This document shows, one piece after another, positions 50,146 through 62,686 of a stretch of 64,000 bases of DNA. Location: assembly GCA_963705155.1 (NCBI GenBank), contig CAVPJC010000004.1, positions 175,255 through 239,254 on the forward strand. The letters are read 5' to 3'. Origin of the DNA: CAVPJC01 sp963705155. GTDB taxonomy: Bacteria > Chloroflexota > Anaerolineae > Anaerolineales > UBA4823. A model generated the notes under the pieces. That model did not search any database. It was not told the origin of the DNA and saw nothing but the letters and a program-made list of their open reading frames with translations. The first letter of the stretch is position 1. Each line of letters begins with the position of its first letter. A program made the position numbers and the translations under genes.

Positions 50146-50149
<4 letters not shown>
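49066..50149 (-). CDS. Hydroxymethylglutaryl-CoA synthase, archaeal type
   Basis: Start ATG 50149 overlaps the HMGR stop (ATGA). The N-terminus PVGIAGYGAYVPRYRLPASEVSRVW is followed by a frame shift near 50030, then VLPIKEKAVPGLDEDVATMSIEAA. Catalytic positions are visible: Cys in DWQFACKAGTEA, His in YAVFHQPNTKFP, and VGSESHPYAVKP. The ending SFGSGAGSDAF is typical. The joined protein is about 360 residues, the size of archaeal rather than eukaryotic enzymes. It condenses acetoacetyl-CoA and acetyl-CoA to HMG-CoA for the mevalonate pathway. Confidence 0.9.
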
Positions 50150-51455
<1,306 letters not shown>

Positions 51456-51642
51456 AGGTTCGAAAACTCCTGTGTTGGACACATGCTAAACATCAGCTTG
51501 TTTTATAAGCGCCGTGTGCTGGCAAAAACTATCAGATACGAGTTACGCAGTTCAATGGATTGTTTAACCCCCGCCAATTGTGTAAGTCTCGCAGATAAAA
51601 AAGGTTTTGGGGTAAAATACAGCAGCGGTGAGGAATATTCAC

Positions 51643-53319
51643 ATGGTCTTGTTAACGAGAGAACAACTTGAAGACAGGCTGGCTGCGCTTCATCAGGCCA
51701 GCCTGGAACTTGGTGCGCGATCTTTCCCTGGAAACAGTACTGGAGCGCATCGTCACCTGGCACGCACAAGCGGATGCTGCTTATGCTGCCCTGGGGGTGG
51801 TGGACGAGAAGGCAAGCTGGTTAAATTCATTACGGCGGGGATGACTGAGAAGAGGTCCGCCGGTCTGGCACACCCGCCGGTGGGCCGCGGCATGATCGGC
51901 GCGCTTTCTGAAGAACGACGTACCATCCGCGTGCCGAGCATCCGAGACGATAAACGCAGCGTGGGTTTCCCGAACGGGCATCCCCCGATGGATTCATTCC
52001 TGGGTGTTCCCATTTTCCTGGGTGACCGCTTCTCGGCCAGATCTACCTGACGAACAAAGAGAACCACTTGAGTTTACCGAATCTGATGAGCGTGTGATCG
52101 AGACCCTGGCAGCTTATGCCGCGGTGGCAATCCCCAATGCCCGTTTGTATGAAGCCATGCTCGATCGCGATCTGGAACTTTACGCCAGCGCAATGAAGAC
52201 CTGGCGTTGCTCAACGATATGGCGGACAGCCCTGGCCAGCTCCCTGGAAGTGGATGAAATCCTGGACCAGACGCTGCAGACGGGTGATGGCCCACCTGGA
52301 AATGGAAGCCGGCGAGATCTTTTTGCTGGAAGAAGGCGAAAGAGAGCTGCGCCTGGCGCTGCACCGCGGGGGACTATGCAGAGGCTTTCTCAGACTCGGA
52401 AAGCTTTCCCTGGGGGAGGGGTTTATTGGCATCGTCGCCCAAACTGGCAAACCGCTGGTGACGCACCGATTTGAAGAATGATATGCGTTACCTGCGCCCG
52501 GCAGTGGTGGCTGCGGGTTTCAGTGCATGGCCTGCATCCCGCTGAGCGCTCGCGGCAGCGTGGTGGGGGTGGTCAGCTGTGGCTACACGCCAGGAGCGAC
52601 AACTGGATGAGCGGGAGATGACCTTCTGACCGCGATCGGTGCCTGGGCGGGCATTGCCATCGAAAATGCGCGCCTGCACCGCCAGGCGCGCCGCCTGGCG
52701 GTGCTGGAAGAGCGTGAGCGCATCGGAATGGATCTGCATGATGGCATCATCCAATCGATCTATGGTGTTGGGTCTGGCGCTGGAATATGCGCGGATATGG
52801 CTATCGATGATGACCCCGAAGCAATCGCAAAAAAAATCAAACAGGCCATTGACGGGTTGAACAAAACCATCCGCGATATCCGCGCCTATATTCTGGATTT
52901 GCGCCCGCGCGAGTTCGGCGGCGTGAATCTGATGGAAGGATTGCAGCGCCTGGTGGATGAATACCGCGCCAACACACTGGCCGAAGCCATGCTGATTGCT
53001 CCGGAAGATGGGCTGGTGGGTCTGCCAACCGCGCATGCCACTGGCGCTGTTCCACATTTGCCAGGAAGCGCTGGCCAATGCCGCCAAGCATTCCAAGGCC
53101 CGGCGCACGAATGTTCATCTCTGGGCGGTGCGCAACCGTGTGCTGTTGGAAGTGGCGGATAACGGCGCCGGTTTTGACCTGCGCAAGATGAGCGTGACCC
53201 TGGGGCATGGACTTTCGAATATGCATGTGCGGGCCCGCAAAGTGGGGGGCGATGTGGAAATCACCTCGGCTCCAGGCGAAGGGGCCACCGTGCTGGCCTG
53301 GGTGCCGCGCCGGGAATAA
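51643..53319 (+). CDS. GAF-domain histidine kinase of the NarX/DegS (HisKA_3) type, many frame breaks
   Basis: ATG 51643 (MVLLTREQLEDRLAALHQ). Two GAF domains are recognisable: ADAAYAALGVVDEKG-like with RRTIRVPSIRDD, then HLEMEAGEIFLLEEGERELRLA with EGFIGIVAQTGKPLVTH. HisKA_3 has VLEERERIGMDLHDGIIQSI (phospho-His in DLHDG). HATPase has FHICQEALANAAKHSKA and VADNGAGFDL...GHGLSNMHVRA. At least eight frame changes are needed over 1.7 kb, yet every domain is conserved, so sequencing error is more likely than decay. No LuxR-type response regulator is adjacent. Its stop TAATG overlaps the next start. Confidence 0.8.
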
Positions 53320-54134
53320 TGGATCGCATTTCCAGCCGTTCCAATCAGCAAAGATCAAACAAGTGCGCGCCCTGCGCCAGCGCAAAGACCCGCCAGGAAA
53401 CGGGTTTGTTTTTTGTCGAGGGCATCTGGCATGTGGGTGAGGCCGCGGAAGCCGTCAAAGGTGGTGATTTTAGCTTTCATTCAGTGTATTTCGCCCCGGA
53501 CCTGCTTAAAAGCGAATTCGCCAGTGATCTTGTGGAGAAACTTGCTCAAACCAGCGTGCCTTGTTTCCCGGTCTCGCCGCAGGTGTTTACTTCGATTGCG
53601 GAAAAGGAAAATCCACAGGGCATCCTTGCGGTGTTATCAGCCAGATCTCAAGAACTGGCTGAATTAACCCCGGGAAACTTCCCGCGTGGCGTGGCGCTGG
53701 TTTCCCCGCAAGACCCTGGAAACGTCGGCGCCATCCTGCGGACCATCGACGCTGTGGGAGCTAGCGGTTTGTTGCTGCTGGATAGCAGTGTGGATCTTTA
53801 TCATCCCGGGGTGGTGCGGGCCAGTATGGGGGCGCTGTTCTGGCATCCGGTGGTCAGCGTACCTTTTGAAGCTTTTGCCGGCTGGGCTCAGGCGTCGGGT
53901 TATCATGTGTACGGCACCTCAGCGCACGGAGACGAGGATTACCGCCAGATCGATTACCAAGAGCCGCACATCTTACTCCTGGGCAGCGAGCGCGCCGGTC
54001 TGACGCCTCACCAGGCGGCGGTCTGCCAGCATATGCTGCGCATGCCCATGCTGGGGCGGGTCACCTCGCTCAACCTGGCAGTTGCGGCAGGGATCTTGCT
54101 GTATGAAATCCTCGGGAATCACCAACATGGATAG
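53319..54134 (+). CDS. TrmH/SpoU-family RNA 2'-O-methyltransferase
   Basis: The 271-residue protein has an N-terminal substrate-binding part and the SpoU knot: VSPQDPGNVGAILRTIDAVGASGLLLL (motif 1), HILLLGSERAGL (motif 2) and MPMLGRVTSLNLAVAAGILLYEI (motif 3). Residues about 10-22 appear to be read in a wrong frame: a compensated pair of shifts would give KIKQVRALRQRK, the usual start of this family. It methylates a ribose in rRNA or tRNA; the target is unknown. It overlaps neighbours on both sides. Confidence 0.88.
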   Translation: MDRISSRSNQQRSNKCAPCASAKTRQETGLFFVEGIWHVGEAAEAVKGGDFSFHSVYFAPDLLKSEFASDLVEKLAQTSVPCFPVSPQVFTSIAEKENPQGILAVLSARSQELAELTPGNFPRGVALVSPQDPGNVGAILRTIDAVGASGLLLLDSSVDLYHPGVVRASMGALFWHPVVSVPFEAFAGWAQASGYHVYGTSAHGDEDYRQIDYQEPHILLLGSERAGLTPHQAAVCQHMLRMPMLGRVTSLNLAVAAGILLYEILGNHQHG

Positions 54135-55613
54135 GCAGCAGCTCTTCCGCTTCCCGGGTCTGGGTTACGTGATAACCATACTGGGGGTCGCTTTCAGCAC
54201 CCTGGTGCTATTCTCGCTGCGCGATGTTTTGAACCCTACGATCATAGCCCTGCTGTATTTGCTGCCGGTGGGATTTTTCACAGCCCGGTGGGGGCTCAGT
54301 CTGGGCGTGTTGGCTGCTCTGCTTTCCTTCCTGGCACTCAATTATTTCTTCATTCCACCGTACTACTCATTATTTGTTCACCAAACTCAAGATTTGCTTG
54401 GGTTAGTGATATTTCTGGGGGTCTCGATCACGATCAACCAGCTGGTGGGGCGTGCGCAGCAAAGCCGCTCACGCGCCCTGGCGCGTGAATTTGAGGCGGT
54501 ATCCCTTTACGAGCTGAGCAACCGCCTGGCGGATCTGCACGAGCCACGGGAAATAGCCCGGGCTATCGCTGAACAAACCGTGACAGCCGTCCGGGCACAA
54601 AAGGTAAGCATGGTTGTAGAAGCTGGTCAGCTTCATGAGCCAATTCAGGTGCTGGTTACCGGCAACGATCATCAGGAGGATCTGGCTGCCGAGCCGGAAT
54701 CTGGCCCACAAATGGTGGTGCCGCTTCAGTCGGCGCAGGGTTTTATTGGAGAACTGAGCATCTGGCGCGGCCGGATGCCAATCACGCAGGATGAAAGGCG
54801 TTTGCTGCAAACCTTTGCCAGCCAGGGAGTGCTGGCGTTGGAACGGGCGCGGCTATCCGAGGTGGATACGCGCGCCCGTGTACTGGAGGAGAGCGACCGG
54901 CTGAAATCATCCCTGCTTTCATCGGTTTCACACGAGCTGCGCACCCCGCTGGCCACGATCAAGGCCTCCGTCACCAGCCTGCGCAGCGACATAATTTCGT
55001 TGGACGCTGAAGCGCAGCCGATCTGCTGGCTGCCATCGAAGAGGAGACCGATCATCTCAACCAGCTGGTTGAGAATTTGTTGAACATGGCGCGCATCGAG
55101 GCGGGCGCACTGCGGCCCCAGGTCAACTGGAATTCGCTGGGTGAGATCCTCGCCAGCGCGGTGAAACGATCTCATCTGCGAGACCAGCGGCATGTGCTGG
55201 ATACCCGTCTGCCTGATGACCTGCCGCTGGTGTCTGTGGATTATTTTCAAATTGAGCAGGTGTTCACCAATTTGATCAGCAATTCGATCAAATATTCGCC
55301 TGAAAACAGCACGGTGAGCGTACGTGCGGAAGCGCTGCAAGACAGCCAGGTGCTGGTCACAATCAGCAACCAGGGTCCACATGTGCCAGATGAGCACCTG
55401 GACCGCATCTTCGATAAATTTTACCGGATCACGGCTGCCGATCGAATTACAGGCGCAGGGTTGGGTCTTTCGATTTGCAAGGGGATTATCGAGGCGCACG
55501 GCGGGCGCATCTGGGCTGAAAACCTGGCCTCAGGCTTTGCATTTCACTTTACGCTGCCGCTGACACGCGTGGAATTGGATGGCGGGGGCAGGCCAGACCT
55601 GGAGATGGAATGA
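54127..55613 (+). CDS. KdpD-like sensor histidine kinase lacking the N-terminal KdpD/Usp part (one frame break)
   Basis: ATG 54127 overlaps the TrmH stop. Four close helices form a DUF4118 domain (FSTLVLFSLRDVLNPTIIALLYLLPVG; LALNYFFIPPYYSLFVHQTQDLLGLVIFL). A GAF domain occupies about 125-270, then HisKA with SVSHELRTPLATIKAS. The frame shifts near 55020, then NLLNMARIEAG, NLISNSIKYSP and HATPase RIFDKFYRI, GAGLGLSICKGIIEAHGG. The joined length is about 495 residues. E. coli KdpD has about 390 more N-terminal residues, absent here. It is directly followed by a KdpE-like regulator (ATGA overlap). Confidence 0.88.
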
Positions 55614-56303
55614 GCACTCTGCCGCACATCCTGGTGATCGATGATGAGATGCAAATACTGCGTGCGCTGCGCACCATCCTCGGTGCACACCAATTTCGTG
55701 TGACGACCGCCAGCCGGGGCGAAGAAGGTCTGGCGCTGGCAGCCGCCCAGCCGCCGGATGTGGTGATTTTGGATTTGAGCCTGCCGGATATTGATGGGAT
55801 TGAGGTATGCGCCCGCCTGCGCGAATGGAGCCAGGTGCCGATTATCGTCCTGTCGGTCCGGGATGGCGAGCGAGACAAGGTGGTTGCGCTGGATAAAGGC
55901 GCCGATGATTACCTGACCAAGCCATTCGGCATCGAAGAATTGCTGGCCCGCATTCGAGTGGCGTTGCGCCATTCTGTGCAGGCCCAGGGCAGCAAGCAAA
56001 CCCTGGTGAGCGCCGGCCCTCTTCAAATTGACCTGACCAATCACATGGTCACACGCGATGGCCTGGAAGTGAAGCTCACGGCTACCGAGTACAAACTCCT
56101 GGCCTACATGGCAGCCAACGCCGGGCAGGGTGCTCACGCATCGCGCCATACTGGCTCATGTTTGGGATCCGGCCGATGCTGATCGTGTGGAATACCTGCG
56201 TGTATATATCCGTATGCTGCGCAAAAAGTTGGAAGACGATCCCGACCAGCCGCGCTATCTTCTCAATGAGCCTGGCATCGGATACCGTTTCATAGCCGAT
56301 TGA
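55610..56303 (+). CDS. KdpE-like OmpR-family response regulator (one frame break)
   Basis: Receiver: LVIDDEMQ, phospho-acceptor VVILDLSLPDIDG, IIVLSVRDGE and ADDYLTKPF. A winged-helix DNA-binding domain follows (LTATEYKLLAYMAANAG). A frame shift near 56130 gives RVLTHRAILAHVWDP, EYLRVYIRMLRKKLE and EPGIGYRF to the stop at 56303. The joined protein is about 231 residues and closely follows KdpE. No kdpFABC genes are in the window. Likely targets are the cation transport genes downstream (inference). Confidence 0.88.
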
Positions 56304-56321
56304 CGATTTTAGCCCATTCAT

Positions 56322-56348
56322 AAAAAGGCCTTGACAGGCCTTTTTTTA
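56322..56348 (+). terminator. Rho-independent terminator after the KdpE-like gene
   Basis: The short stem AAAAAGGCC TTGAC AGGCCTTTTTTT carries an 8-T run. It lies about 20 bp after the stop and separates the two-component operon from the transport genes. Confidence 0.85.
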
Positions 56349-56433
56349 TTTATTTTTTATCAGATTGCCCTGATCCTTTGTTTCCGATTTATTCCGGCTT
56401 GTTAGACTAGAAAGGTAAGGAGATCGGTGAACC

Positions 56434-56904
56434 ATGGAAATCTCCAATCCTGGTCTAAAAGTGGAACGATTGGCAAACCGGCTGGTTGTGCTTATCCCCA
56501 GCATCTGCCAGATGGATGAGTTTGCACTGGGTAAGCAGGTGCGAGGTCTGGCTACCCCGGGGAAATCACCGGTTTTATACCTGACGGTGATCCAAAATTA
56601 CGATGATGAAATGCCAGCGCTGCACCGGCTTACCCGTTTGGCTGCAGTGACGCGGGATGCCTGGGTGCGGGCAGAGATGCTCGTCGTCTTCGAAAGATCC
56701 TGGCAGTCGGCCATCCGCCGTTTGCACCATCCAGGAGATGTGATGGTGTGTTTACCAGACCACCAGATTCGTTCGGGTTGGCTGGGCCAGAAATCGATGG
56801 TCACTGAGGTATCGGAAAAATTGCGCCTGCCCGTGCAGGTACTTAAGAATGGCCGGAGCCCGAATGGCGCGGTCGGAGGAAAGAATGGTCGAGAAAATGG
56901 ATAA
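56434..56904 (+). CDS. Uncharacterised protein, perhaps related to universal-stress-type domains
   Basis: The 156-residue soluble protein starts at ATG 56434. The middle has LYLTVIQNYDDEMPALHRLTRLAAVTRD and HPGDVMVCLPDHQIRSGW, and the end is LRLPVQVLKNGRSPNG. A Rossmann-like alternation of strands and helices recalls the C-terminal domains attached to some APC transporters, but I cannot assign a family. It overlaps the next gene by 20 bp and precedes the permease gene. Confidence 0.6.
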   Translation: MEISNPGLKVERLANRLVVLIPSICQMDEFALGKQVRGLATPGKSPVLYLTVIQNYDDEMPALHRLTRLAAVTRDAWVRAEMLVVFERSWQSAIRRLHHPGDVMVCLPDHQIRSGWLGQKSMVTEVSEKLRLPVQVLKNGRSPNGAVGGKNGRENG

Positions 56905-58003
56905 AGATCGCGCCGCTGATTCCGTAGGTCCGGCGATCAGCCAGCTGCGCCAGGCGTACCAGAGCAGCCAGCAATTGCTGCAGGCTCAGCCGCCGATGGT
57001 GCAACGCTATCTGGAAACCCAGGCAGCTTCCATGGCAGAAGCCGTGGTGGCGGGGTTGTCGCAGGTGCGCTTTAACCTGCCTGACCGGGTGGTGATCAGC
57101 GTGACGAAGACAGGCCTGGCAGCGCCCACCCAGGTGCCGGCGGAGCATCGCGAGCAGATGGCTGGCCGGTTGATGGACCGCCTGACACGCACCGATTTGC
57201 GCACGGCTTTGCGCCAGCGTTTTTCGGAGCTGGAGCAATCATCCAACCGGGCCGTGGCTGCCAGCGCCGAGCTGCTCAGGCATGCCCTGGTAATGCACCT
57301 GGTTTACAACATGCTTCCATCGGGCCGCTCGGTGACATACATTGCCGTTGAAGGGGATGAAATTCCCAGCATTCCGGTGGTGGATGATCTGGAGCCAGGA
57401 TCGGCCATCACTGCCAGCACAGACGCTATTGTGGAAGAAGATGCTGGTGTTAACGGGCGGGGCGAGCTGCTGGTGCCGTATGTGCCCGCGGCGCGCCGCT
57501 TTTACCTGCCCCAGTGGGTGGCATTTGATGACCAGGGGCGCTTGCTGATCGCTTCGGTCAACGAGGCCGAGGCGCACATCGCCTCCATGCAGCGCTTTCT
57601 CTCGCTCTTGCATGCTGCCGTGGGCATGGCTCCTTATATGGTGGTGGATGAACAGTACCAGCAAAAACGCTACGGCATCCTGGGGCAACTGGTGAACCAG
57701 GGCCGCGCCCTGGCGAAATATGAGCTCGACGAGATCATCCGCAATATCCAGCATCGCGCCGCTGCTCAGGACTTGAACCGGGGGTTGAGCCTGAGCCTGC
57801 CTTACTTCAATGACCAGACCCTGGTGGTTGAGACCTATGATTTCGAGGTCATCCCGGCGGGCAGGATCATGTTTGTTAAAGCGTTCATGGTGCGGGCTGC
57901 CCGCGAGCAGGAAGCCAAAGTGGCCCAGGATACCCGCCTGAGCCCATCCACGCGCCGCCACCTGCTTGATGAGCTGCGCCTCCTGGAACAGGCATTCCTT
58001 TAA
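56885..58003 (+). CDS. Uncharacterised conserved protein (372 residues)
   Basis: ATG 56885 follows GGAGGAAAG. The protein is soluble and mixed alpha/beta: VGPAISQLRQAYQSSQQLLQAQPP at the start, a helical region VAASAELLRHALVMHLVYNMLPSGRSVTYIAVEGDEIPS, and a C-terminal RALAKYELDEIIRNIQHRAAAQDLNRGLSLSLPYFN. The end is RHLLDELRLLEQAFL. I do not recognise a domain. Its position between the small protein and the permease suggests a role with these transporters. Confidence 0.65.
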   Translation: MVEKMDKDRAADSVGPAISQLRQAYQSSQQLLQAQPPMVQRYLETQAASMAEAVVAGLSQVRFNLPDRVVISVTKTGLAAPTQVPAEHREQMAGRLMDRLTRTDLRTALRQRFSELEQSSNRAVAASAELLRHALVMHLVYNMLPSGRSVTYIAVEGDEIPSIPVVDDLEPGSAITASTDAIVEEDAGVNGRGELLVPYVPAARRFYLPQWVAFDDQGRLLIASVNEAEAHIASMQRFLSLLHAAVGMAPYMVVDEQYQQKRYGILGQLVNQGRALAKYELDEIIRNIQHRAAAQDLNRGLSLSLPYFNDQTLVVETYDFEVIPAGRIMFVKAFMVRAAREQEAKVAQDTRLSPSTRRHLLDELRLLEQAFL

Positions 58004-58038
58004 ACCGGAAACCGGATTGATTTTACAGGTCTTACAAT

Positions 58039-59843
58039 ATGGCTTTTTCAATATTACTTCTCATTGCAGTCATTTATATCTCTTACCGCGTCTCACCCCG
58101 TGAGAATGAGGAAGACGCACATATCCACGGCGCAGGTCAGATTGGCCTGTTGGCCGCGGTGGCGCTGTTTGGCGTAGATTATTTCACTTCCTTTTTCTAT
58201 GCCACCGGTGAAATGATGGGCGCTTTGCACCCTTACGGTTTGCAGCAATACGGCTATGTTGCGGTGGCTGTCATTGCCTTGGCCAACGCCATCTTTGGCA
58301 TCCTGTACATGTATTCGCTGGGGATTTTTAATGAAGGCGGTGGTTCGTACACTGCTTCGATGCGCTACCTCACACCGGCTCTCAGCCTGGTGGTGGCAGT
58401 GGTGCTTATCCAGGATTACATCTTTACCATCGTCGTCTCTTCTCTATCAGGTGTAGATCAATTACTTTCCATTCTGGGAAAATATGGCATTCAATGGTTC
58501 TGGCATTTTGCATCGGGGCCAGCCTGGCCGCAATCACCTGGTACCTGACCATCCGCGGACGAGGTGAATCGTCGCGGGTGGTGTTTACCATGCTGGGATC
58601 TTCGTCATGCTAACGATTGTGATGGCGATGGGATTATTAATTGCACATTTTACGGGCGTTCCTGCTGTGCCGTTGACCGAAGCCCCGAAGCCTGCCAGTC
58701 CTGTGGCATGCGCTTTATCATATGCTTACCGCATCGATGAAAGGGTTGGTAGCGCTGAGCGGTTTGGAGGCCATGTCCAACGGCATCCAGTTTGTCAAAA
58801 ATGAGGATGCGGGGATGGTCAATGGGGTAAAAAGCATCTGCCGCGATTGAAAGCTTTGGGGTTTTTACAGCGGCAAATCAGGGATTGGGCGCTTTGTGCA
58901 GACATCTTTTCTATTCTACGGCGGCATCACAACCTTATGCTGGCATTTTTCGCCATCCGTTTCAACGTCTTCGACGGCACCCTGGGCCGCACGCTGGTGG
59001 GCAATCTGGCATACATCGGATTCAATCAGTTTCCGGGCGGCAATATCCTGTTCTGGGCATACCAGATCCTGGCGGTAGGGCTCCTGGCGGCTGCTTCCAT
59101 GACCGCCTTTCAGGATTTACAGGCCACCGCGTGGCGGGACGTGGCCATCGGTGAAATCCCCGAAGTGATCGTCTACCGTAATCCCAAGGAACTTTTACCC
59201 GCTCGGTGACCGCGGCTATTCGCGGTGGTCATCAGTTCCCGGTGCTGGAAAAACCAGCCTGGCGGTGCCGTATTATGGAGTGGGTGTGTTCATGCCGATC
59301 ATGGTGATGGGTATGGCCATCCGCAAGCACGTTCTCGCAACATTACAAGGGCCGGCAGAAAATGGGGTAGCCTGGGCGGCAGGATTTGCCGGGATCATGG
59401 CAGCGATTATTTTCGTCGGCCAGATCGTTGGCAAATGGGAAGAAGGCGGCTGGGTGGTATTGATATCGTTTTCAGCATCCTGGTGCTGGCGCAAATGCTC
59501 TCCTGATCTCGCCCATCGGTCACCGGGACCCGCGCAAATCCACCGCATTGTGCGTGAAAAGGCACGCGTGCAGGGCGCGATGGGTTCCATTGTAGAGTGG
59601 CAGTCCTTAAAAATGCAGGAATATCGCTATATGTGCTGCTGGTAGTTACCCGTTTCTTTGAGATTTTAGGCGTGCGCCGCCCGCTGCGTTTTGAACCAAC
59701 CCCGGTTCCCGCCGGTGATTATGATCATGCCCTGCATTCCGACCATCCCGAAGCGCCTTCTTTGCTCTCGCAGTACCTGATACCCGTCGAAGAGCCGCGC
59801 CTGGGCGGAAAGCCCAAGAGAGACACCCTCCGGAGAAGAATAG
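58039..59843 (+). CDS. APC-superfamily permease, possibly a KimA/KUP-like potassium transporter (several frame breaks)
   Basis: The protein starts MAFSILLLIAVIYISYRVSP. It has LLAAVALFGVDYFTSFFYATGEMMG near the first core helices and GIFNEGGGSYTASMRYLTPA, which matches the GGG-A/S-Y-x-A/V-S region of APC/KimA proteins. Frame changes occur near 58495, 58595, 58700, 58830, 58915 and 59200-59600. Later parts include GLEAMSNGIQF and AASMTAFQDLQATAWRD, PYYGVGVFMPIMVMGMAIRKH, and ILVLAQM. A cytosolic tail has HRIVREKARVQGAMGSIVEWQ. The likely stop TAG is at 59841-59843 (uncertain). The potassium role is inferred from TrkA and KdpDE-like neighbours. Confidence 0.7.
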
Positions 59844-59869
59844 CCCGCGAACCGGGCCATTCCAATCGA

Positions 59870-62686
59870 ATGTTCACCGCGCCCATTCACAGCCTGCGCG
59901 TCAGCGATGCGATAAAAATGCTTGAGACCTCGCCGGTTGGCCTTGCCACCGGCGAGGCTGAGGCGCGCCGGGCGCTGTACGGCAGCAATACCCTGGTAGA
60001 GCTGCCGCCTGAGCCGGGCTGGAAAAAAGCTCCTGGCGCATACTGCCCACCCCATGGCTCTGCTGCTGTGGGCGGCGGGTGGAGTGGCCGCCCTCGGCGG
60101 CGATGTGATGCTGGGGCTGGTGATCTGGACGGTAGTGGTGGTGAACGCCGGGTTTTCCTTTTGGCGTGAACACCGCGCCAACCAGGCAATTGCAGCTTTG
60201 CGGAATTTGCTGCCCCACTATGCACGTGTCATGCGGGATGGGGTCGAAGTGAAAATCCCCGCCAGCGACCTGGTAGCCGGCGATGTGCTCGTGCTGGCCG
60301 AAGGGGATAATATCCCGGCGGATGGGCGTGTCATCGAAGAGTACGGTTTGCGCGTGGATAACGCCACCCTGACGGGTGAAGCCACGCCAGCACGCAAAAC
60401 AGCAGATGCCTCGCTGCGCGAAGGGCATCAGCGAGGTGGAACGCCCCAACCTGGTTTTTGCCAGCACTTCGGTCATCTCTGGTACGGGCCGGGCGGTTGT
60501 CTATGCTACCGGTATGCTGACACAATTTGGGCGCATAGCCCGGCTGACACAGGCGGTGCAGGAGCCTCCCAGCCGGCTGCAGCAGGAACTGCTGCGCCTG
60601 ACGCGCACCATTTCGATGGTCGCGATTGGCGCAGGCGCTCTGGTATTCCTGGTGTCGACGGTGGATGTTGGCCTGGAAATCTCCGACGCCTTTCTGCTGG
60701 CGATTGGCATCATCGTGGCTGCTCTGCCCGAAGGCCTGCCGGCTACGATCACGCTGTCTCTGGCGGCGGCTGTGCAGCGCCTGGCTCAGCGAGGGGTGTT
60801 GGTAAAAAAGCTCTCCAGTATTGAAACTCTGGGAACGGTGTCGGTCATCTGCACCGATAAAAGCGGCACCTTGACCCAGAACCAGATGACCGTGCGCCAG
60901 GTATGGGCGGGCGGCCAGAATTTTTCGGTTTCGGGCGTGGGTTATGAGCCCCGGGGGCAGTTTTCACCCAATCCAGCCGGTAAGGCATGGGAAAGCGATT
61001 TAAAAGCCGTTTTGATGGCCGGCATGTTGTGTAATAACGCCCGCCTGACCCCGCCATCCATCGATTATCCAAAATGGACCTGCCTGGGCGATCAAACCGA
61101 GGCTGCTTTGAGCGTAGCCGCCATGAAAGGGGGGCTGGAGCCGGGCGCCCTGAACCAGGCGTATCCGCGTATCCACGAGCTGCCATTTGACGCCCGCCGC
61201 AAGCGGATGAGCACCATCCACCGCGCAGTGACAGCTGATCCAATGCTGGCGGAGATCCAACCGGGTACGCAGCTGGCTTTTATCAAAGGCGCCCCGCGTG
61301 AGGTGCTGCAGTTGTGCACCCATATCCGTATCCAGGGCGAGATCCTGCCGCTGGATGACCGGCTGCGCAGCGCTGTGCTGGCAGCCAATGACCTGTATGC
61401 CCGCGGCGCACTGCGTGTCCTTGGACTGGCGCGCAGCGAAATGCCACGCCGAGCCGGGGGCTTCTCGGTGGAGTCGGTTGAACGGGAACTGATCTTCCTG
61501 GGGTTGATGGCGATGATGGACCCGCCGCGGCCGGAGGTGGCGCAGGCTGTGCAGGTATGCCGCGCAGGCAGGTATTCGCATGATCATGATCACCGGCGAT
61601 TATGGGCTGACCGCCGAATTGCTGGCGCGCAGAGTGGGGATGCTCACCACAGCCCACACGCGAATCTATACCGGCGCAGATGTGGATGCGATGACAGATG
61701 CAGACCTGAGCGGGGTGCTGGACGAGGATATTCTCTTTGCCCGCATGGCTCCCGAGCATAAACTGCGCCTGGTGTCGGCATTCCAGGCGCGTGGAGATGT
61801 GGTGGCGGTCACCGGAGATGGGGTCAATGACGCTCCCGCCCTGCGCAAAGCCGATATCGGCATCGCCATGGGCGTCAGCGGCACCGATGTGGCTAAAGAG
61901 GCAGCCGATATTATTTTGACGGATGATAATTTTGCGGCCATTGCGATGGCAGTGCAGGAAGGGCGCGGCATCTTTGAAAACCTGCGCAAGTTTATTACTT
62001 ACATCTTTTCCAGCAATGTACCAGAAATCCTACCCTTTCTATTTGCTTCCTTGTTCCAATTCCCAATGGCTCTAGGTGTGAAACAGGTGCTGGCAATTGA
62101 CCTGGGCACCGATATTTTCCCGGCCCTGGCCCTGGGGTTGGAAAAACCCGAGCCCGACATCATGCTCCGGCCGCCGCGTAAAGTCAACCAACCCCTGGTG
62201 GATCGTTCTCTGCTGGGGCGCGCATTTCTCTGGTTGGGCGCAATCGAGGCATTATTGTGTTACGCCGGGTTCTTTTTCGTGTATGATTGGATAGATCATC
62301 CATTGTGGAAGCAGGCGGCTTTGAGTATTGGCCTGGATCTGAACATTCCAGCCGGGCAGCGCTACCCGCTGGCGGTGACCGTGTTTTACGCGGGCGTGGT
62401 CATGGCTCAGGTGGGCAATGCTTTTGCCTGCCGCACCGAGCGCAACCGCGGCCGCTGGCTGGGTTGGTTGAGCAATCCGGTTTTGCTACTGGGTATTGCG
62501 GCCGAGCTGCTCATGTTATTTGTTCTGGTGTATTTACCGCCGGTTGCTCGAATGTTTGGGCATGCGCCGCTGCCGCCTGTCCTGTGGGTGGGTTTGGCGA
62601 CTTTTCCGGTGTTGTTGTACAGCCTGGATTGGCTGCGCAAAGGTTTCGCCCGCTGGTGGCTGCGAAGACATGAGGAGGTCGTATGA
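59870..62686 (+). CDS. P-type cation-transporting ATPase (P2-like; three frame breaks)
   Basis: ATG 59870 (MFTAPIHSLRVSDAIKMLETS) begins a cation_ATPase_N domain. Shifts lie near 60035, 60420 and 61560. Motifs: VRDGVEVKIPASDLVAGDVLVLAEGD and LTGEATP (actuator); AALPEGLPATITL (ion helix 4); phosphorylation site ICTDKSGTLTQN (Ser in place of the common Thr); KGAPREVL (nucleotide domain); MMDPPRP; and TGDGVNDAPALRKADIGIAMG. Six further C-terminal helices end in HEEVV. The joined protein is about 938 residues, typical of Ca2+ or Na+-type P2 ATPases. The ion is not certain. The stop overlaps the next start. Confidence 0.88.

Noticed and set aside
51643..53319. Programmed frameshifting in the GAF kinase and HMGR genes
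   Set aside because: Too many shifts in both directions without slippery heptamers or following structures. Only the IS1 shift has a proper A-AAA-AAC site.
54127..56303. kdp operon
   Set aside because: Only KdpDE-like regulators are present. The downstream P-type ATPase has P2-type motifs with a cation_ATPase_N domain and is not KdpB, and no kdpA or kdpC is visible.
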